Assembly (NCBI GenBank): GCA_019090405.1
Contig: JAHRVZ010000212.1
Span: 1 to 10,999, forward strand
Origin: Paracoccaceae bacterium
Lineage (GTDB): Bacteria > Pseudomonadota > Alphaproteobacteria > Rhodobacterales > Rhodobacteraceae
Direction of reading: 5' to 3'
Length of the DNA: 10,999 nucleotides
The notes below the pieces were generated by a model that saw only the letters and a program-made list of their open reading frames with translations, was not told where the DNA came from and did not search any database. Position numbers and translations under genes: made by a program. Shown one piece after another: positions 1-8,055 of this stretch (position 1 is the stretch's first letter; each line of letters starts with the position of its first letter).

Positions 1-17
1 GTTCCGGGGGAATTACG

Positions 18-1160
18 TTGTCACGATTCGACAGATATGTGCTGTCGCAATTATTGCTGTTCTTCGGCTTTTTCGCGCTGATTCTGGTCGCCGTATTCTG
101 GATCAACAGAGCGGTGGTTCTTTTCGACCGCCTGATAGGCGACGGTCAATCTGCGCTGGTATTTCTGGAATTCTCGGCCCTGGCGTTACCCAACCTGATC
201 CGCATGGTGCTGCCCATGGCGGCATTCGCGGCGGCCGTCTATGTCACCAACCGGCTGAATCGCGAAAGCGAACTGGTGATTCTGCAGGCCACCGGCTCAA
301 GCCCCTGGCAACTGGCGCGTCCGGCACTGGTCTTTGGGCTGATCACCGCCCTGATGATGAGCATCCTGACCCATGTTTTGATGCCGGCATCAGTCAACCA
401 ACTGGCGGAACGTGAGGCGGAAATCACCCGCAATATGACCGCGCGCCTGTTAACCGAAGGCACGTTCTTGCATCCGACCAAGGGCGTAACCTTTTACATT
501 CGCAAGATTGATGCGGACGGTACGCTGAGAAACGTGTTCCTGTCCGATCGAAGAAAACCCGGTCAAAGCAAGGTTTTCACCGCTGCTGAGGCATTTTTGG
601 TGCGCAACGACGGGCAAAGCAGCCTGATAATGGTGAATGGTCTGGCACAACAGTTTTCCAACGAGACACGCACGCTGGCGACGACCGTATTTGAAGATTT
701 CTCGTATGACATTACCTCGCTGGTTCATTCAGACGACATTCGGGCGCGCAATATCCGTGGTATTTCAACGCTCGAGTTACTGGGCGACAGGCAATTTCTG
801 GCTGAAACAGAAAAATATAGCTACGAGCAACTTACCGAGGAACTGCATCTTAGGTTTGCACGGGCCTTGATCTGTGTCGCGGTTGCGTTGATTGGATTTT
901 CCACGCTGATGCTGGGCGGATTTTCACGCTTTGGCGTCTGGCGACAGGTATTGCTGGCCTTTTTCATCCTGATCTTCCTTGAGGTTTTGCGTGGCGTGGT
1001 TGCCAAACCAGTGCTGCAAAATGCTGATATCTGGCCGCTGATTTATTTGCCATCCTTGGTGGGTCTGTCCATTTCGATGCTGTTTCTGCATATCGCCGCG
1101 CGCCCGCGTCAACGGCTATGGCCGCGACGCGCGCCCCAAAAAAGCGAGGCGAGCGCATGA
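18..1160 (+). CDS. lptF: LPS export ABC transporter permease LptF
   Basis: Inner-membrane subunit that pairs with LptG and the ATPase LptB (not in this window) to extract lipopolysaccharide from the inner membrane and feed it to the periplasmic bridge. The 380-residue protein has the family layout. There are three N-terminal membrane helices (about residues 12-32, 56-77 and 102-123), a periplasmic beta-rich domain (about 130-275) and three C-terminal helices (about 281-303, 310-328 and 340-360). The cytoplasmic stretch RESELVILQATG (82-93) is the coupling region that contacts LptB. The start is a TTG at 18, chosen because the protein then begins MSRFDRYVLSQ like other LptF proteins. A GGGGGA ribosome-binding site lies 6 bases upstream. 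No in-frame stop precedes it in the 17 available bases, so a start outside the window cannot be fully excluded. The C-terminal tail (361-380) is basic and cytoplasmic. The stop overlaps the lptG start in ATGA. Family assignment is firm. LptF rather than LptG is based on gene order and overall resemblance. Confidence 0.93.
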   Translation: MSRFDRYVLSQLLLFFGFFALILVAVFWINRAVVLFDRLIGDGQSALVFLEFSALALPNLIRMVLPMAAFAAAVYVTNRLNRESELVILQATGSSPWQLARPALVFGLITALMMSILTHVLMPASVNQLAEREAEITRNMTARLLTEGTFLHPTKGVTFYIRKIDADGTLRNVFLSDRRKPGQSKVFTAAEAFLVRNDGQSSLIMVNGLAQQFSNETRTLATTVFEDFSYDITSLVHSDDIRARNIRGISTLELLGDRQFLAETEKYSYEQLTEELHLRFARALICVAVALIGFSTLMLGGFSRFGVWRQVLLAFFILIFLEVLRGVVAKPVLQNADIWPLIYLPSLVGLSISMLFLHIAARPRQRLWPRRAPQKSEASA

Positions 1161-2254
1161 TACTGGATCGCTACTTCGCCCGCCGCTTTGTGCAAAGTTT
1201 TCTGCTGATCGGAGCAGTTTTTCTGACGCTGATCATGCTGATTGATCTGATCGAACAGATACGCCGGTTTGAGGGTCACGATGTAAGCTTTGGACAATTG
1301 ATTCTGCTGATGTTGCTGGGTGCACCGGGGGCAATCAGCAAAATATTGCCGTTGTTGATGATTCTGTCGACGATTGTGCTGTTTATCGGACTGGCCCGCA
1401 GCAGCGAACTGGTGGTGACACGCGCCACCGGAAGATCAGGCATTCGCGCTTTGGCGGCACCCCTGGCGGTGGCGATGGTCATCGGGATATTCGCCGTCAC
1501 CACGCTGAATCCGATCGTTGCGGCCACGTCCAATCGGTACCAACAGTTATACGACAGCTACCGCACGGGTGGCTCCACCACTCTGTCGCTAAGCGGCGAA
1601 GGATTGTGGTTGCGTCAGGGTGACGCCAAGGGGCAATCGGTGATTCATGCCACCGGCTATAGCGCCGACACCAACACTTTGTTTGGCGTGACCATTCTGA
1701 CCTATGGGTCACAGGGCAGCCCGGTAGAACGTATTCAAGCCACCAGCGCGCAGTTGCAGGATGAATACTGGCTGTTGCAACAGGTCAAAACCTGGCCGTT
1801 GGATGGTGCACAGAACCCGGAAACCGCCGCCGAAGTTTTAAATCAGCTGCGTATTCCGACAACACTGACCAGTGAACGTATCCACGAAAGTCTGGGGCGT
1901 TCGTCCAGCATATCAATCTATGATCTGCCCGAACGCATTCGTGACCTTGCTCAGTCAGGGTTTGCCACCAAACAATACGAAGTCTGGCTTCAGGTCGAAC
2001 TGGCCCGCCCACTGTTTCTGATGGCGATGGTTCTGGTCGGAGCCGCCTTCACCATGCGTCACACCCGCTTTGGCGGCACCGGATTGTCTGTGTTGACGGC
2101 TGTTCTGTTGGGGTTTATTTTGTATTTCATTCGCAACTTTGCCCAGATTTTGGGTGAGAATGGCCAGATCCCCGTGGTGCTGGCCGCCTGGGCACCACCA
2201 CTTGCCGCAATCATGTTGACCATCGGTCTTTTGCTTCATGCGGAGGATGGATGA
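1157..2254 (+). CDS. lptG: LPS export ABC transporter permease LptG
   Basis: Partner of LptF in the LptB2FG transporter that powers lipopolysaccharide extraction from the inner membrane. The 365-residue product repeats the LptF plan. Helices lie at about residues 12-32, 47-80 and 97-122, a periplasmic jellyroll-type domain at about 125-275, and helices at about 283-301, 308-328 and 338-360. The coupling segment RSSELVVTRATG (81-92) parallels the one in LptF. The open frame extends upstream to an ATG at 1118 inside lptF. The start at 1157 is preferred because it gives the family-typical MILDRYFARRF, forms an ATGA overlap with lptF, and has GAGG at 1146-1149, 7 bases upstream. It ends in another ATGA overlap with lptD, so the three Lpt genes are translationally linked. 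Nothing is missing or odd. LptG is typically slightly shorter than LptF, which fits. Confidence 0.93.
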   Translation: MILDRYFARRFVQSFLLIGAVFLTLIMLIDLIEQIRRFEGHDVSFGQLILLMLLGAPGAISKILPLLMILSTIVLFIGLARSSELVVTRATGRSGIRALAAPLAVAMVIGIFAVTTLNPIVAATSNRYQQLYDSYRTGGSTTLSLSGEGLWLRQGDAKGQSVIHATGYSADTNTLFGVTILTYGSQGSPVERIQATSAQLQDEYWLLQQVKTWPLDGAQNPETAAEVLNQLRIPTTLTSERIHESLGRSSSISIYDLPERIRDLAQSGFATKQYEVWLQVELARPLFLMAMVLVGAAFTMRHTRFGGTGLSVLTAVLLGFILYFIRNFAQILGENGQIPVVLAAWAPPLAAIMLTIGLLLHAEDG

Positions 2255-4401
2255 CACGCCAGTTGCCTCTTGCTGTTCTGTCCGGCCTTCTTGCTTTGCT
2301 TCTGGCAATCGCGTTGCCTGTGGTTGCACTGGCACAAAGTGATGACGAAACTGCTAAGCCTGCAATACTGGTGGCAGATCGCGTTTTTCTGACAGGAGAA
2401 AGCAAGTTGGTTGCCGAAGGCAATGTCGAGGCCTTTAGCGGCGATATCCGGCTGCAGGCCAGTCGCATCACCTTTGATCGCACCAGTGGCGAGCTTTCGA
2501 TCGAGGGTCCGATCCGCATTGATCAGGGCGGATACAGCACCATATTGGCCAGCGCCGCCGAATTGGACGCAGAACTGCAAAACGGCATTCTGACGGGCGC
2601 ACGTCTGGTTCTGGATCAGCAATTACAACTGGCAAGTGTCCTTATGACCCGTGTTGGCGGGCGCTATACCCAACTTGATAAAACGGCGGTAACATCCTGT
2701 TATGTATGCGAAAACGGCAAACCGCCGCTTTGGCAAATTCGTGCCAACCGGGTGATTCATGACCAATTGGAACAGCAGCTTTATTTTGAAGAAGCACAAT
2801 TGCGCGTCTTGGATGTCCCGGTTTTTTACTGGCCTCATTTTCGCCTGCCCGACCCAACGCTCAAGCGGGCCAATGGGTTTCTGATCCCGTCCATCCGTAC
2901 GACAAACCAATTGGGTACCGGCGTTCGTGTCCCATATTTCTTTCAGCTAGGAGACCACGCGGACCTGACCCTTGCGCCCTATTTGTCGCCCAATACCCGA
3001 ACGCTGGATTTCCGCTATCGTCAGGCATTCAGGCGCGGCAGATATGTCTTTGAGGGGGCTTTTACCCGTGATGATCTGATTCCGGGCAAGACCCGTGGCT
3101 ATTTGTTTGGCGAAGGACTGTTTTTTCTAAAAAACGATTTTGAACTGAGCTTTGACATTCAGGCGGTTTCTGACAATGCCTATCTTGTCGACTATGGCTT
3201 GCCAGATAGTGACCGGCTGCAAAGCGAAATTGCTCTGACCCGTGTCAATCGTGACAGTGCTTTTCAGGTCAACCTGATCCATTTTGAATCGCTGCGTGAT
3301 AGCGATGACAATTCGACCCAGCCTGATATGGTAGCCGATGCACGTTATCAACATCGGTTCCACCCGACCTCTATTGGTGGCGAAGTCCGGCTTGGGCTGG
3401 ATGTTCACGGCCATTACCGCAGTTCAACTGTTCCAGTGGTTGGGCGCGATGTTGGACGCGCCACCGTTGAACTTAACTGGCTGCGCAACTGGATATTGCC
3501 CTATGGCGTGCGTGCCGATTTCACCGCTGGCATAGCGGTGGATCACTTCAACATTACGCATGACCCGTCATATCCTGATCCAGTCACCCGTACGACACCC
3601 AGCACATCCCTGAAATTCAGCTACCCAATGACCCGGGTTGCCGCCAGCGGAGCCACACATTTTCTTGAACCGGTCATGCAGTTTGGTTGGGCAGATGTGA
3701 ACGGCGGTGACGTGCCGGATGACGAAAGCCGCTTTGTCGAATTTGATCAGGGCAATCTATTGTCGCTGTCCCGGTTTCCCGCCTATGATCGCCGTGAACA
3801 GGGGGCAACATTTGTCTATGGATTGAACTGGACGCGGGTGGCCCCAGCTGGCTGGCAGGCATTTGCCAGTGTCGGTCAGGTTTTCCGCAGCTTGGATGAC
3901 CCGGCATTCACCACCTCGTCTGGCCTGTCCGGAACAACATCCGACTTTGTGCTTGGTGGCCAGTTGAAGCTGGACAAGGGGCTGTCGCTGACGGCGCATA
4001 CCCTGCTTGATAACAATTTCAGCCTTTCCAAGGCCGAGCTTCGGGGCGATTGGAGCAGCAAGCGGATGCAGGTCAGCGGAACCTATCTTTGGCTGGAACC
4101 AGACGCGCGCGAGGGCCGCGACAGCCGTGTCTCTGAAGTCTGGTTTGATGGTGATTATGCGCTCACTCCTTTCTGGACCGCCAATGCCAATGTGCGCTAT
4201 GATATTGCTGACGCACGCGCTACAACCGCGGGGCTTGGTCTTGTCTATCAAAATGAGTGTATTGAAATCGACCTTTCAGTAAAGCGACGCTATACATCTT
4301 CAACAAGTGTTGAGCCCACCACTGATTTCAGGTTTGGCATAGCCTTGCGCGGATTTTCCGTCGCGAGCGGAACAGAAAAACACAGGCGATCATGCAGTTA
4401 A
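2251..4401 (+). CDS. lptD: LPS-assembly outer-membrane protein LptD
   Basis: Outer-membrane translocon that receives lipopolysaccharide from the periplasmic Lpt bridge and inserts it into the outer leaflet. The 716-residue precursor has a signal peptide (hydrophobic 6-26, likely cut after VALA at residue 28). An LptA/OstA-like N-terminal domain follows (about 39-140), then a large beta-barrel domain (about 220-705) rich in alternating aromatic strands. The motif VFYWPHFRLPDPT (191-203) followed by ANGFLIPS (207-214) is characteristic of the family. Cysteines occur at 150 and 153 (CYVC) and near the end at 670 and 715, matching the general idea of disulfides joining the N-domain to the barrel. 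The start ATG overlaps the lptG stop, with GGAGG at 2242-2246 only 4 bases upstream. The 3' end overlaps surA by 10 bases. The family's partner lipoprotein LptE is not encoded nearby. Confidence 0.93.
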   Translation: MTRQLPLAVLSGLLALLLAIALPVVALAQSDDETAKPAILVADRVFLTGESKLVAEGNVEAFSGDIRLQASRITFDRTSGELSIEGPIRIDQGGYSTILASAAELDAELQNGILTGARLVLDQQLQLASVLMTRVGGRYTQLDKTAVTSCYVCENGKPPLWQIRANRVIHDQLEQQLYFEEAQLRVLDVPVFYWPHFRLPDPTLKRANGFLIPSIRTTNQLGTGVRVPYFFQLGDHADLTLAPYLSPNTRTLDFRYRQAFRRGRYVFEGAFTRDDLIPGKTRGYLFGEGLFFLKNDFELSFDIQAVSDNAYLVDYGLPDSDRLQSEIALTRVNRDSAFQVNLIHFESLRDSDDNSTQPDMVADARYQHRFHPTSIGGEVRLGLDVHGHYRSSTVPVVGRDVGRATVELNWLRNWILPYGVRADFTAGIAVDHFNITHDPSYPDPVTRTTPSTSLKFSYPMTRVAASGATHFLEPVMQFGWADVNGGDVPDDESRFVEFDQGNLLSLSRFPAYDRREQGATFVYGLNWTRVAPAGWQAFASVGQVFRSLDDPAFTTSSGLSGTTSDFVLGGQLKLDKGLSLTAHTLLDNNFSLSKAELRGDWSSKRMQVSGTYLWLEPDAREGRDSRVSEVWFDGDYALTPFWTANANVRYDIADARATTAGLGLVYQNECIEIDLSVKRRYTSSTSVEPTTDFRFGIALRGFSVASGTEKHRRSCS

Positions 4402-5663
4402 AAAAATCTATTTTCCCGTTGAACTTGTCCCGAATTGTGCACTTTGCTTTGGTTCTTCCTATGCTGTGCCTTGCCAGTCTCACATCTGCCGGTCTCACAT
4501 CTCAGGGCGCCCAAGCGCAAAACCTGTTTGCGCCTGCCATTGTCGTCAATGCGAAAGTGGTCACCTATTACGAAATTGAACAGCGTGCCCAATTGTACCG
4601 GCTTTTGCGCAACCCCGGAGACCCAATTGAGACGGCCCGCACAGAATTAGTAAAAGACCGCCTAAAGAATCAGGCCACCAGCGAGGCTGGCATCCAAGCC
4701 ACACCAGAAGAAATCACAGTCGCGATCGAGGCATTTGCCCAACGCGCAAAATTGACCGACGAACAATTTATCAAAGCCCTTAAAGAAGGCGGCGTCGCCC
4801 CCGAGACATTTCGTGATTTTATCAGTGTTTCGTTGGAATGGGGCGATTTGGTCCGCTCGCGGTTCCTAAGCCGATCACGACCAGACGAGGCTGAAATTGA
4901 TCGTGCTTTGGGCCGCGTTGGCAGTGGCGGTGGTATGAGAGTACTGCTTTCAGAAATAATCATCCCGATAAACGCGCAAAACGCAGCGCAGGTCGAAGAA
5001 TTGGTGGATCAATTGGCGCAAATCACCAGCGTTGAGGATTTTGCCAAAGCTGCGGCTCAGTATTCTGCTACAGATACGCGCACAAATGGCGGGCGCATGG
5101 ACTGGTTGCCGATCACCAATCTGCCACCGGATCTGCGGCCGGTATTACTGGCATTGCGTCCGGGCGAAGTATCCAGCCCAATTTCGCTTCCTAATGCTGT
5201 TGCATTGTTTCAGATGCGTGATGTTCAGGAAATCGTCGGCGGTTCTCCTAAGTATTCCGCCATAGAATACGCCAAATACTATATTCCCGGTGGTCGTTCC
5301 GAAGCGGCCCTGAAAACCGCAGCTGAAATTTCCGAACACATTGACAGATGCGACGACCTTTACGGTATTGCCAAAGATCAGCCTGCCGAAGTGCTGGAAC
5401 GCGAAAGCCTGCCGAGCAGCAAAATCCCACGCGATATCGCGCTAGAGCTGGCAAAATTGGACAATGGCGAGATTTCGACCAACTTGACCAGCAGCGATGG
5501 TCAGACATTGATCCTGCTGATGTTGTGCGGTCGCGCACCTGAACTTAGCGATGACGAGGTGCGCACCGATCTGATCAACGGCTTGATCCAGCAGCGACTG
5601 AATGCATTTTCCGACAGCTATCTGGACCAATTGCGGGCGGATGCGCTGATCATCGAGAAATGA
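4392..5663 (+). CDS. surA: Periplasmic chaperone / peptidyl-prolyl isomerase SurA
   Basis: Periplasmic chaperone with parvulin-type peptidyl-prolyl isomerase domains that escorts outer-membrane proteins, classically including LptD, to the BAM complex. The product is 423 residues, close to the usual SurA length. The signal peptide (hydrophobic 16-31) is likely cut after GAQA at residue 42. An N-terminal SurA helical domain follows (about 46-175). Next comes a recognisable parvulin domain (about 182-280) with YSATDTRTNGGRMDWLP, LRPGEVSSPI and a terminal FQMRDV strand. A more divergent second parvulin-like region (about 285-382) and a C-terminal helix (385-420) complete it. C320 and C379 lie in the second region and could pair. 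The ATG at 4392 has AGGCGA just upstream and lies 10 bases inside lptD. The stop overlaps pdxA in ATGA. The signal region carries a 15-base tandem duplication encoding LTSAG/LTSQG. Identity rests on domain plan plus position. Alphaproteobacterial SurA is poorly conserved, so chaperone specificity is inferred. Confidence 0.86.
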   Translation: MQLKKSIFPLNLSRIVHFALVLPMLCLASLTSAGLTSQGAQAQNLFAPAIVVNAKVVTYYEIEQRAQLYRLLRNPGDPIETARTELVKDRLKNQATSEAGIQATPEEITVAIEAFAQRAKLTDEQFIKALKEGGVAPETFRDFISVSLEWGDLVRSRFLSRSRPDEAEIDRALGRVGSGGGMRVLLSEIIIPINAQNAAQVEELVDQLAQITSVEDFAKAAAQYSATDTRTNGGRMDWLPITNLPPDLRPVLLALRPGEVSSPISLPNAVALFQMRDVQEIVGGSPKYSAIEYAKYYIPGGRSEAALKTAAEISEHIDRCDDLYGIAKDQPAEVLERESLPSSKIPRDIALELAKLDNGEISTNLTSSDGQTLILLMLCGRAPELSDDEVRTDLINGLIQQRLNAFSDSYLDQLRADALIIEK

Positions 5664-6625
5664 GCGCGCCAATCGCGCTGTGCTGCGGTGAACCTGCAGG
5701 GGTCGGACCAGAACTGGCAATCAAAGCCTGGCAAGAACTGCGTGGCTCCTGCCCTTTTGTCTGGATCGGCGACCCGCGTCATTTGCCAAAGGATGCACCA
5801 ATAACAGTCCTTACGGATCTGACGCAGGCAGCAGATCTAAGCACCGATGCGCTGCCTGTTCTCACCCATAATTTTGCATCGCTCGTTGTGCCCGGCCAAC
5901 CGGAACCAGGCAATGCACAGGGTGTTGTTGATGTGATCAGACGCGCCGTATCGCTGGTGCAGGACGGCGCAGTTTCGGCAATTTGCACCGCCCCCATCAA
6001 CAAGAAAGTGTTGGTTGACGGGGTCGGGTTTGAATATCCCGGACATACCGAATATCTTGCCGCATTGGCACAAAGCGATCACGTCGTGATGATGCTGGCC
6101 AGCGACCAACTGCGCGTCGTCCCGGCCACAATACACATTGCACTTAAAGACGTGCCAGCGGCGCTGACACCTGATCTGCTGCGTCAGACGATCCGGATCA
6201 CCGCCCATGGCCTAAAAACCCGGTTCGCCATTTCACACCCGCGCATCGCAATTGCCGGGCTGAACCCGCATGCGGGCGAAGGCGGTCTTATGGGGCATGA
6301 GGAACTGAATTGGATCAATGACTTAATTGCCGACCTTAATGGACAATATTGCGCCCTTAGCGGCCCACATCCGGCAGATACATTGTTTCACGCCGCGGCC
6401 CGCGCCCGATATGATGCGGCGATCTGCATGTATCACGATCAGGCATTAATCCCGATTAAAACGCTGGATTTCGACCGCGGGGTAAACATCACGCTGGGCC
6501 TGCCCTTTATCCGGACCTCGCCCGATCATGGCACTGCGTTTGATATTGCCGGCAAAGGTATTGCCAATCCTACCAGCCTGATCCAAGCCCTGAAAATGGC
6601 GCAGCAAATGGCGGCAAACACATGA
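5660..6625 (+). CDS. pdxA: 4-hydroxythreonine-4-phosphate dehydrogenase PdxA
   Basis: Cytoplasmic NAD-dependent enzyme of the DXP-dependent vitamin B6 pathway. It oxidises 4-phosphooxy-L-threonine, and the product decarboxylates and is joined with deoxyxylulose phosphate by PdxJ to give pyridoxine phosphate. At 321 residues it is the normal length. It has GEPAGVGPELA (10-20) and the substrate-binding H129-T130 in YPGHTEYLA. Metal-ligand histidines are H159 (in ATIHIAL), H204 (in GLNPHAGEGG) and H259 (in MYHDQAL). The spacings (30, 45 and 55 residues) equal those of H136, H166, H211 and H266 in the E. coli enzyme. The C-terminal RTSPDHGTAFDIAGKG (285-300) is also family-typical. The start overlaps the surA stop as ATGA with only a weak upstream purine stretch, so it probably depends on translational coupling. 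It ends in ATGA with rsmA. The catalytic set looks complete. Confidence 0.97.
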   Translation: MSAPIALCCGEPAGVGPELAIKAWQELRGSCPFVWIGDPRHLPKDAPITVLTDLTQAADLSTDALPVLTHNFASLVVPGQPEPGNAQGVVDVIRRAVSLVQDGAVSAICTAPINKKVLVDGVGFEYPGHTEYLAALAQSDHVVMMLASDQLRVVPATIHIALKDVPAALTPDLLRQTIRITAHGLKTRFAISHPRIAIAGLNPHAGEGGLMGHEELNWINDLIADLNGQYCALSGPHPADTLFHAAARARYDAAICMYHDQALIPIKTLDFDRGVNITLGLPFIRTSPDHGTAFDIAGKGIANPTSLIQALKMAQQMAANT

Positions 6626-7461
6626 GCCGCATTGACGATCTGCCACCGCTGCGCGCTGTGATCGCTGAACACCAGCTTTCGGCGCGCAAATCACTGGGTC
6701 AAAACTTTTTGCTGGACCTGAACCTGACAGCCAAAATCGCGCGGCAGGCGGGTGATTTATCCGCTTGTGATGTGCTGGAAATCGGCCCCGGCCCCGGCGG
6801 GCTGACGCGTGGCCTGCTGTCTGAAGGGGCGCGCAAGGTTCTGGCCGTGGAAAAAGACGCACGCTGCATGCCGGCGCTGGAACAAATTGCGGCGACCTAT
6901 CCCGGTCGCGTTGAAATCATCAACGGCGACGCGCTTGAGATCGACCCGCTGGCACATCTGACCGCGCCCATTCGCATTGCAGCCAATTTACCTTATAATA
7001 TCGGTACTGAATTGCTGGTACGCTGGCTGACACCAAACGACTGGCCACCGTTCTGGCAAAGCCTGACCCTGATGTTTCAGCGTGAAGTGGCCGAGCGGAT
7101 CGTCGCGCAACCGGGCAGCAAAGCCTATGGGCGTCTGGCGATCCTTGCGCAATGGCGTTGTGATGCGCGCATTGTCATGTCCCTGCCCCCCGAAGCCTTT
7201 ACCCCAGCGCCAAAAGTGTCCAGCGCTGTTGTCCTGCTTACGGCGTTGCCCGAACCAAAGTTTCCTGCTGATGCAGAAACCTTGTCAAAATTGGTCGCGG
7301 CGGCGTTCAATCAGCGGCGCAAAATGTTGCGTGCAGCCCTAAAGGGCTTTGCGCCCGATATCGAAGATCGCCTGATTGCAGCAGGGTTGAAACCAACAGA
7401 TCGGGCCGAACAAATCCCACTTGAAGGATTCTGCGCTTTGGCCCGAACCATTAAGACCTGA
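6622..7461 (+). CDS. rsmA: 16S rRNA adenine(1518/1519)-N6-dimethyltransferase RsmA (KsgA)
   Basis: Uses S-adenosylmethionine to dimethylate two adjacent adenines (A1518 and A1519, E. coli numbering) in the 3'-terminal hairpin of 16S rRNA, a late small-subunit assembly step. The 279-residue protein has SLGQNFLLD (24-32), the SAM-binding loop VLEIGPGPGGLT (51-62), acidic E77 in AVEKD, NGDALEID (101-108), the catalytic NLPY (122-125) and QREVAERI (153-160). A C-terminal helical domain includes AFNQRRKMLRAALK, typical of KsgA proteins. The ATG overlaps the pdxA stop as ATGA. It is the last gene of the six-gene + strand run. Its TGA (7459-7461) is directly followed by the stop of the convergent DUF4167 gene, leaving no room for an intergenic terminator. 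The apaG/apaH genes that follow it in enterobacteria are absent. Confidence 0.97.
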   Translation: MSRIDDLPPLRAVIAEHQLSARKSLGQNFLLDLNLTAKIARQAGDLSACDVLEIGPGPGGLTRGLLSEGARKVLAVEKDARCMPALEQIAATYPGRVEIINGDALEIDPLAHLTAPIRIAANLPYNIGTELLVRWLTPNDWPPFWQSLTLMFQREVAERIVAQPGSKAYGRLAILAQWRCDARIVMSLPPEAFTPAPKVSSAVVLLTALPEPKFPADAETLSKLVAAAFNQRRKMLRAALKGFAPDIEDRLIAAGLKPTDRAEQIPLEGFCALARTIKT

Positions 7462-8055
7462 TTATTCAGCTGCTTCTGGCGGCTCATCCTGCGCCGGGGC
7501 TGGCGCCGCTGTTGAAGTTGGGGCCACGTTACCGTCATTCTTGACTGCCGGTTTGCGCGTACGCGGCCTCCGGGACGGCTTGCGAATTTTGCTTTCAGGG
7601 GTCTCTACCAGACCGCTATCATTGGCGGCGGGTTGCTCGCCTGCGCCGAGGTCCAAAACATCCGGTTGCTGTGCTGTGGCAGGATCTTCTGCCCGTGCGC
7701 TGGACTCGCGTTCCTGACGCTCAACGCGTTCCGCACGCTCGCGGTCGCGTTCGATTTGTCGGTCGCGGTTTTGACGCTCTTGCTCTTCGCGGCGCGCATC
7801 CTGTTCGCGTTGTGCTTCGCTTAGCATACGCGTGTAATGTTCCGCATGTTGCTGAAAGTTTTCAGCAGCGACCCGATCATTGCTCAGCGTCGCGTCGCGC
7901 TCTAACTGGTTGTATTTGTCTATTATTTGCTGCGGTGTGCCGCGCACTTTTCCCTCGGGGCCAGAGCTGTCAAACACTCGGTTGACAACGTTGCCACCAC
8001 CTGAAGAACGATTGCGGTTGGATTTGGACCGCGAGCGGGATTTCGAAGATCTCAT
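7462..8055 (-). CDS. DUF4167 domain protein, basic start and charged coil, unknown function
   Basis: Conserved alphaproteobacterial protein of unknown function, 197 residues from the chosen start. Residues 1-16 (MRSSKSRSRSKSNRNR) are strongly basic. The conserved DUF4167 core runs about 22-82, with NVVNRVFDSSGPEGKVRGTP and, further on, AENFQQHAEHYTRML. A highly charged Arg/Glu/Gln segment (about 78-122), likely a long helix or coiled coil, leads to a low-complexity Pro/Ala/Lys tail that is probably disordered. The basic start followed by an ordered helix suggests nucleic-acid or ribosome association, but that is inference only. An in-frame ATG at 8115 would add 20 residues. The start at 8055 is preferred because family members as I recall them begin MRSSKSRSRS. 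Neither start has a strong ribosome-binding site. The gene lies downstream of prfA-prmC after a 221-base gap and is convergent with rsmA, stop against stop. Confidence 0.85.
   Translation of the reverse strand: MRSSKSRSRSKSNRNRSSGGGNVVNRVFDSSGPEGKVRGTPQQIIDKYNQLERDATLSNDRVAAENFQQHAEHYTRMLSEAQREQDARREEQERQNRDRQIERDRERAERVERQERESSARAEDPATAQQPDVLDLGAGEQPAANDSGLVETPESKIRKPSRRPRTRKPAVKNDGNVAPTSTAAPAPAQDEPPEAAE

Noticed and set aside
2236..2622. Open frame on the - strand across the start of lptD (128 codons)
   Set aside because: It lies wholly opposite lptG/lptD coding sequence, matches no family I recognise and has no gene-like context. It is a shadow of the strong + strand gene.
3757..4251. 164-codon - strand open frame inside lptD
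   Set aside because: Opposite the beta-barrel coding region. It has no signal, motif or ribosome-binding site, and its composition is that of a reverse reading of LptD.
7671..7985. + strand open frames opposite the DUF4167 gene
   Set aside because: They come from the Arg/Glu-rich repetitive codons of the real - strand gene. The products are Arg/Cys/Leu-rich with no domain.
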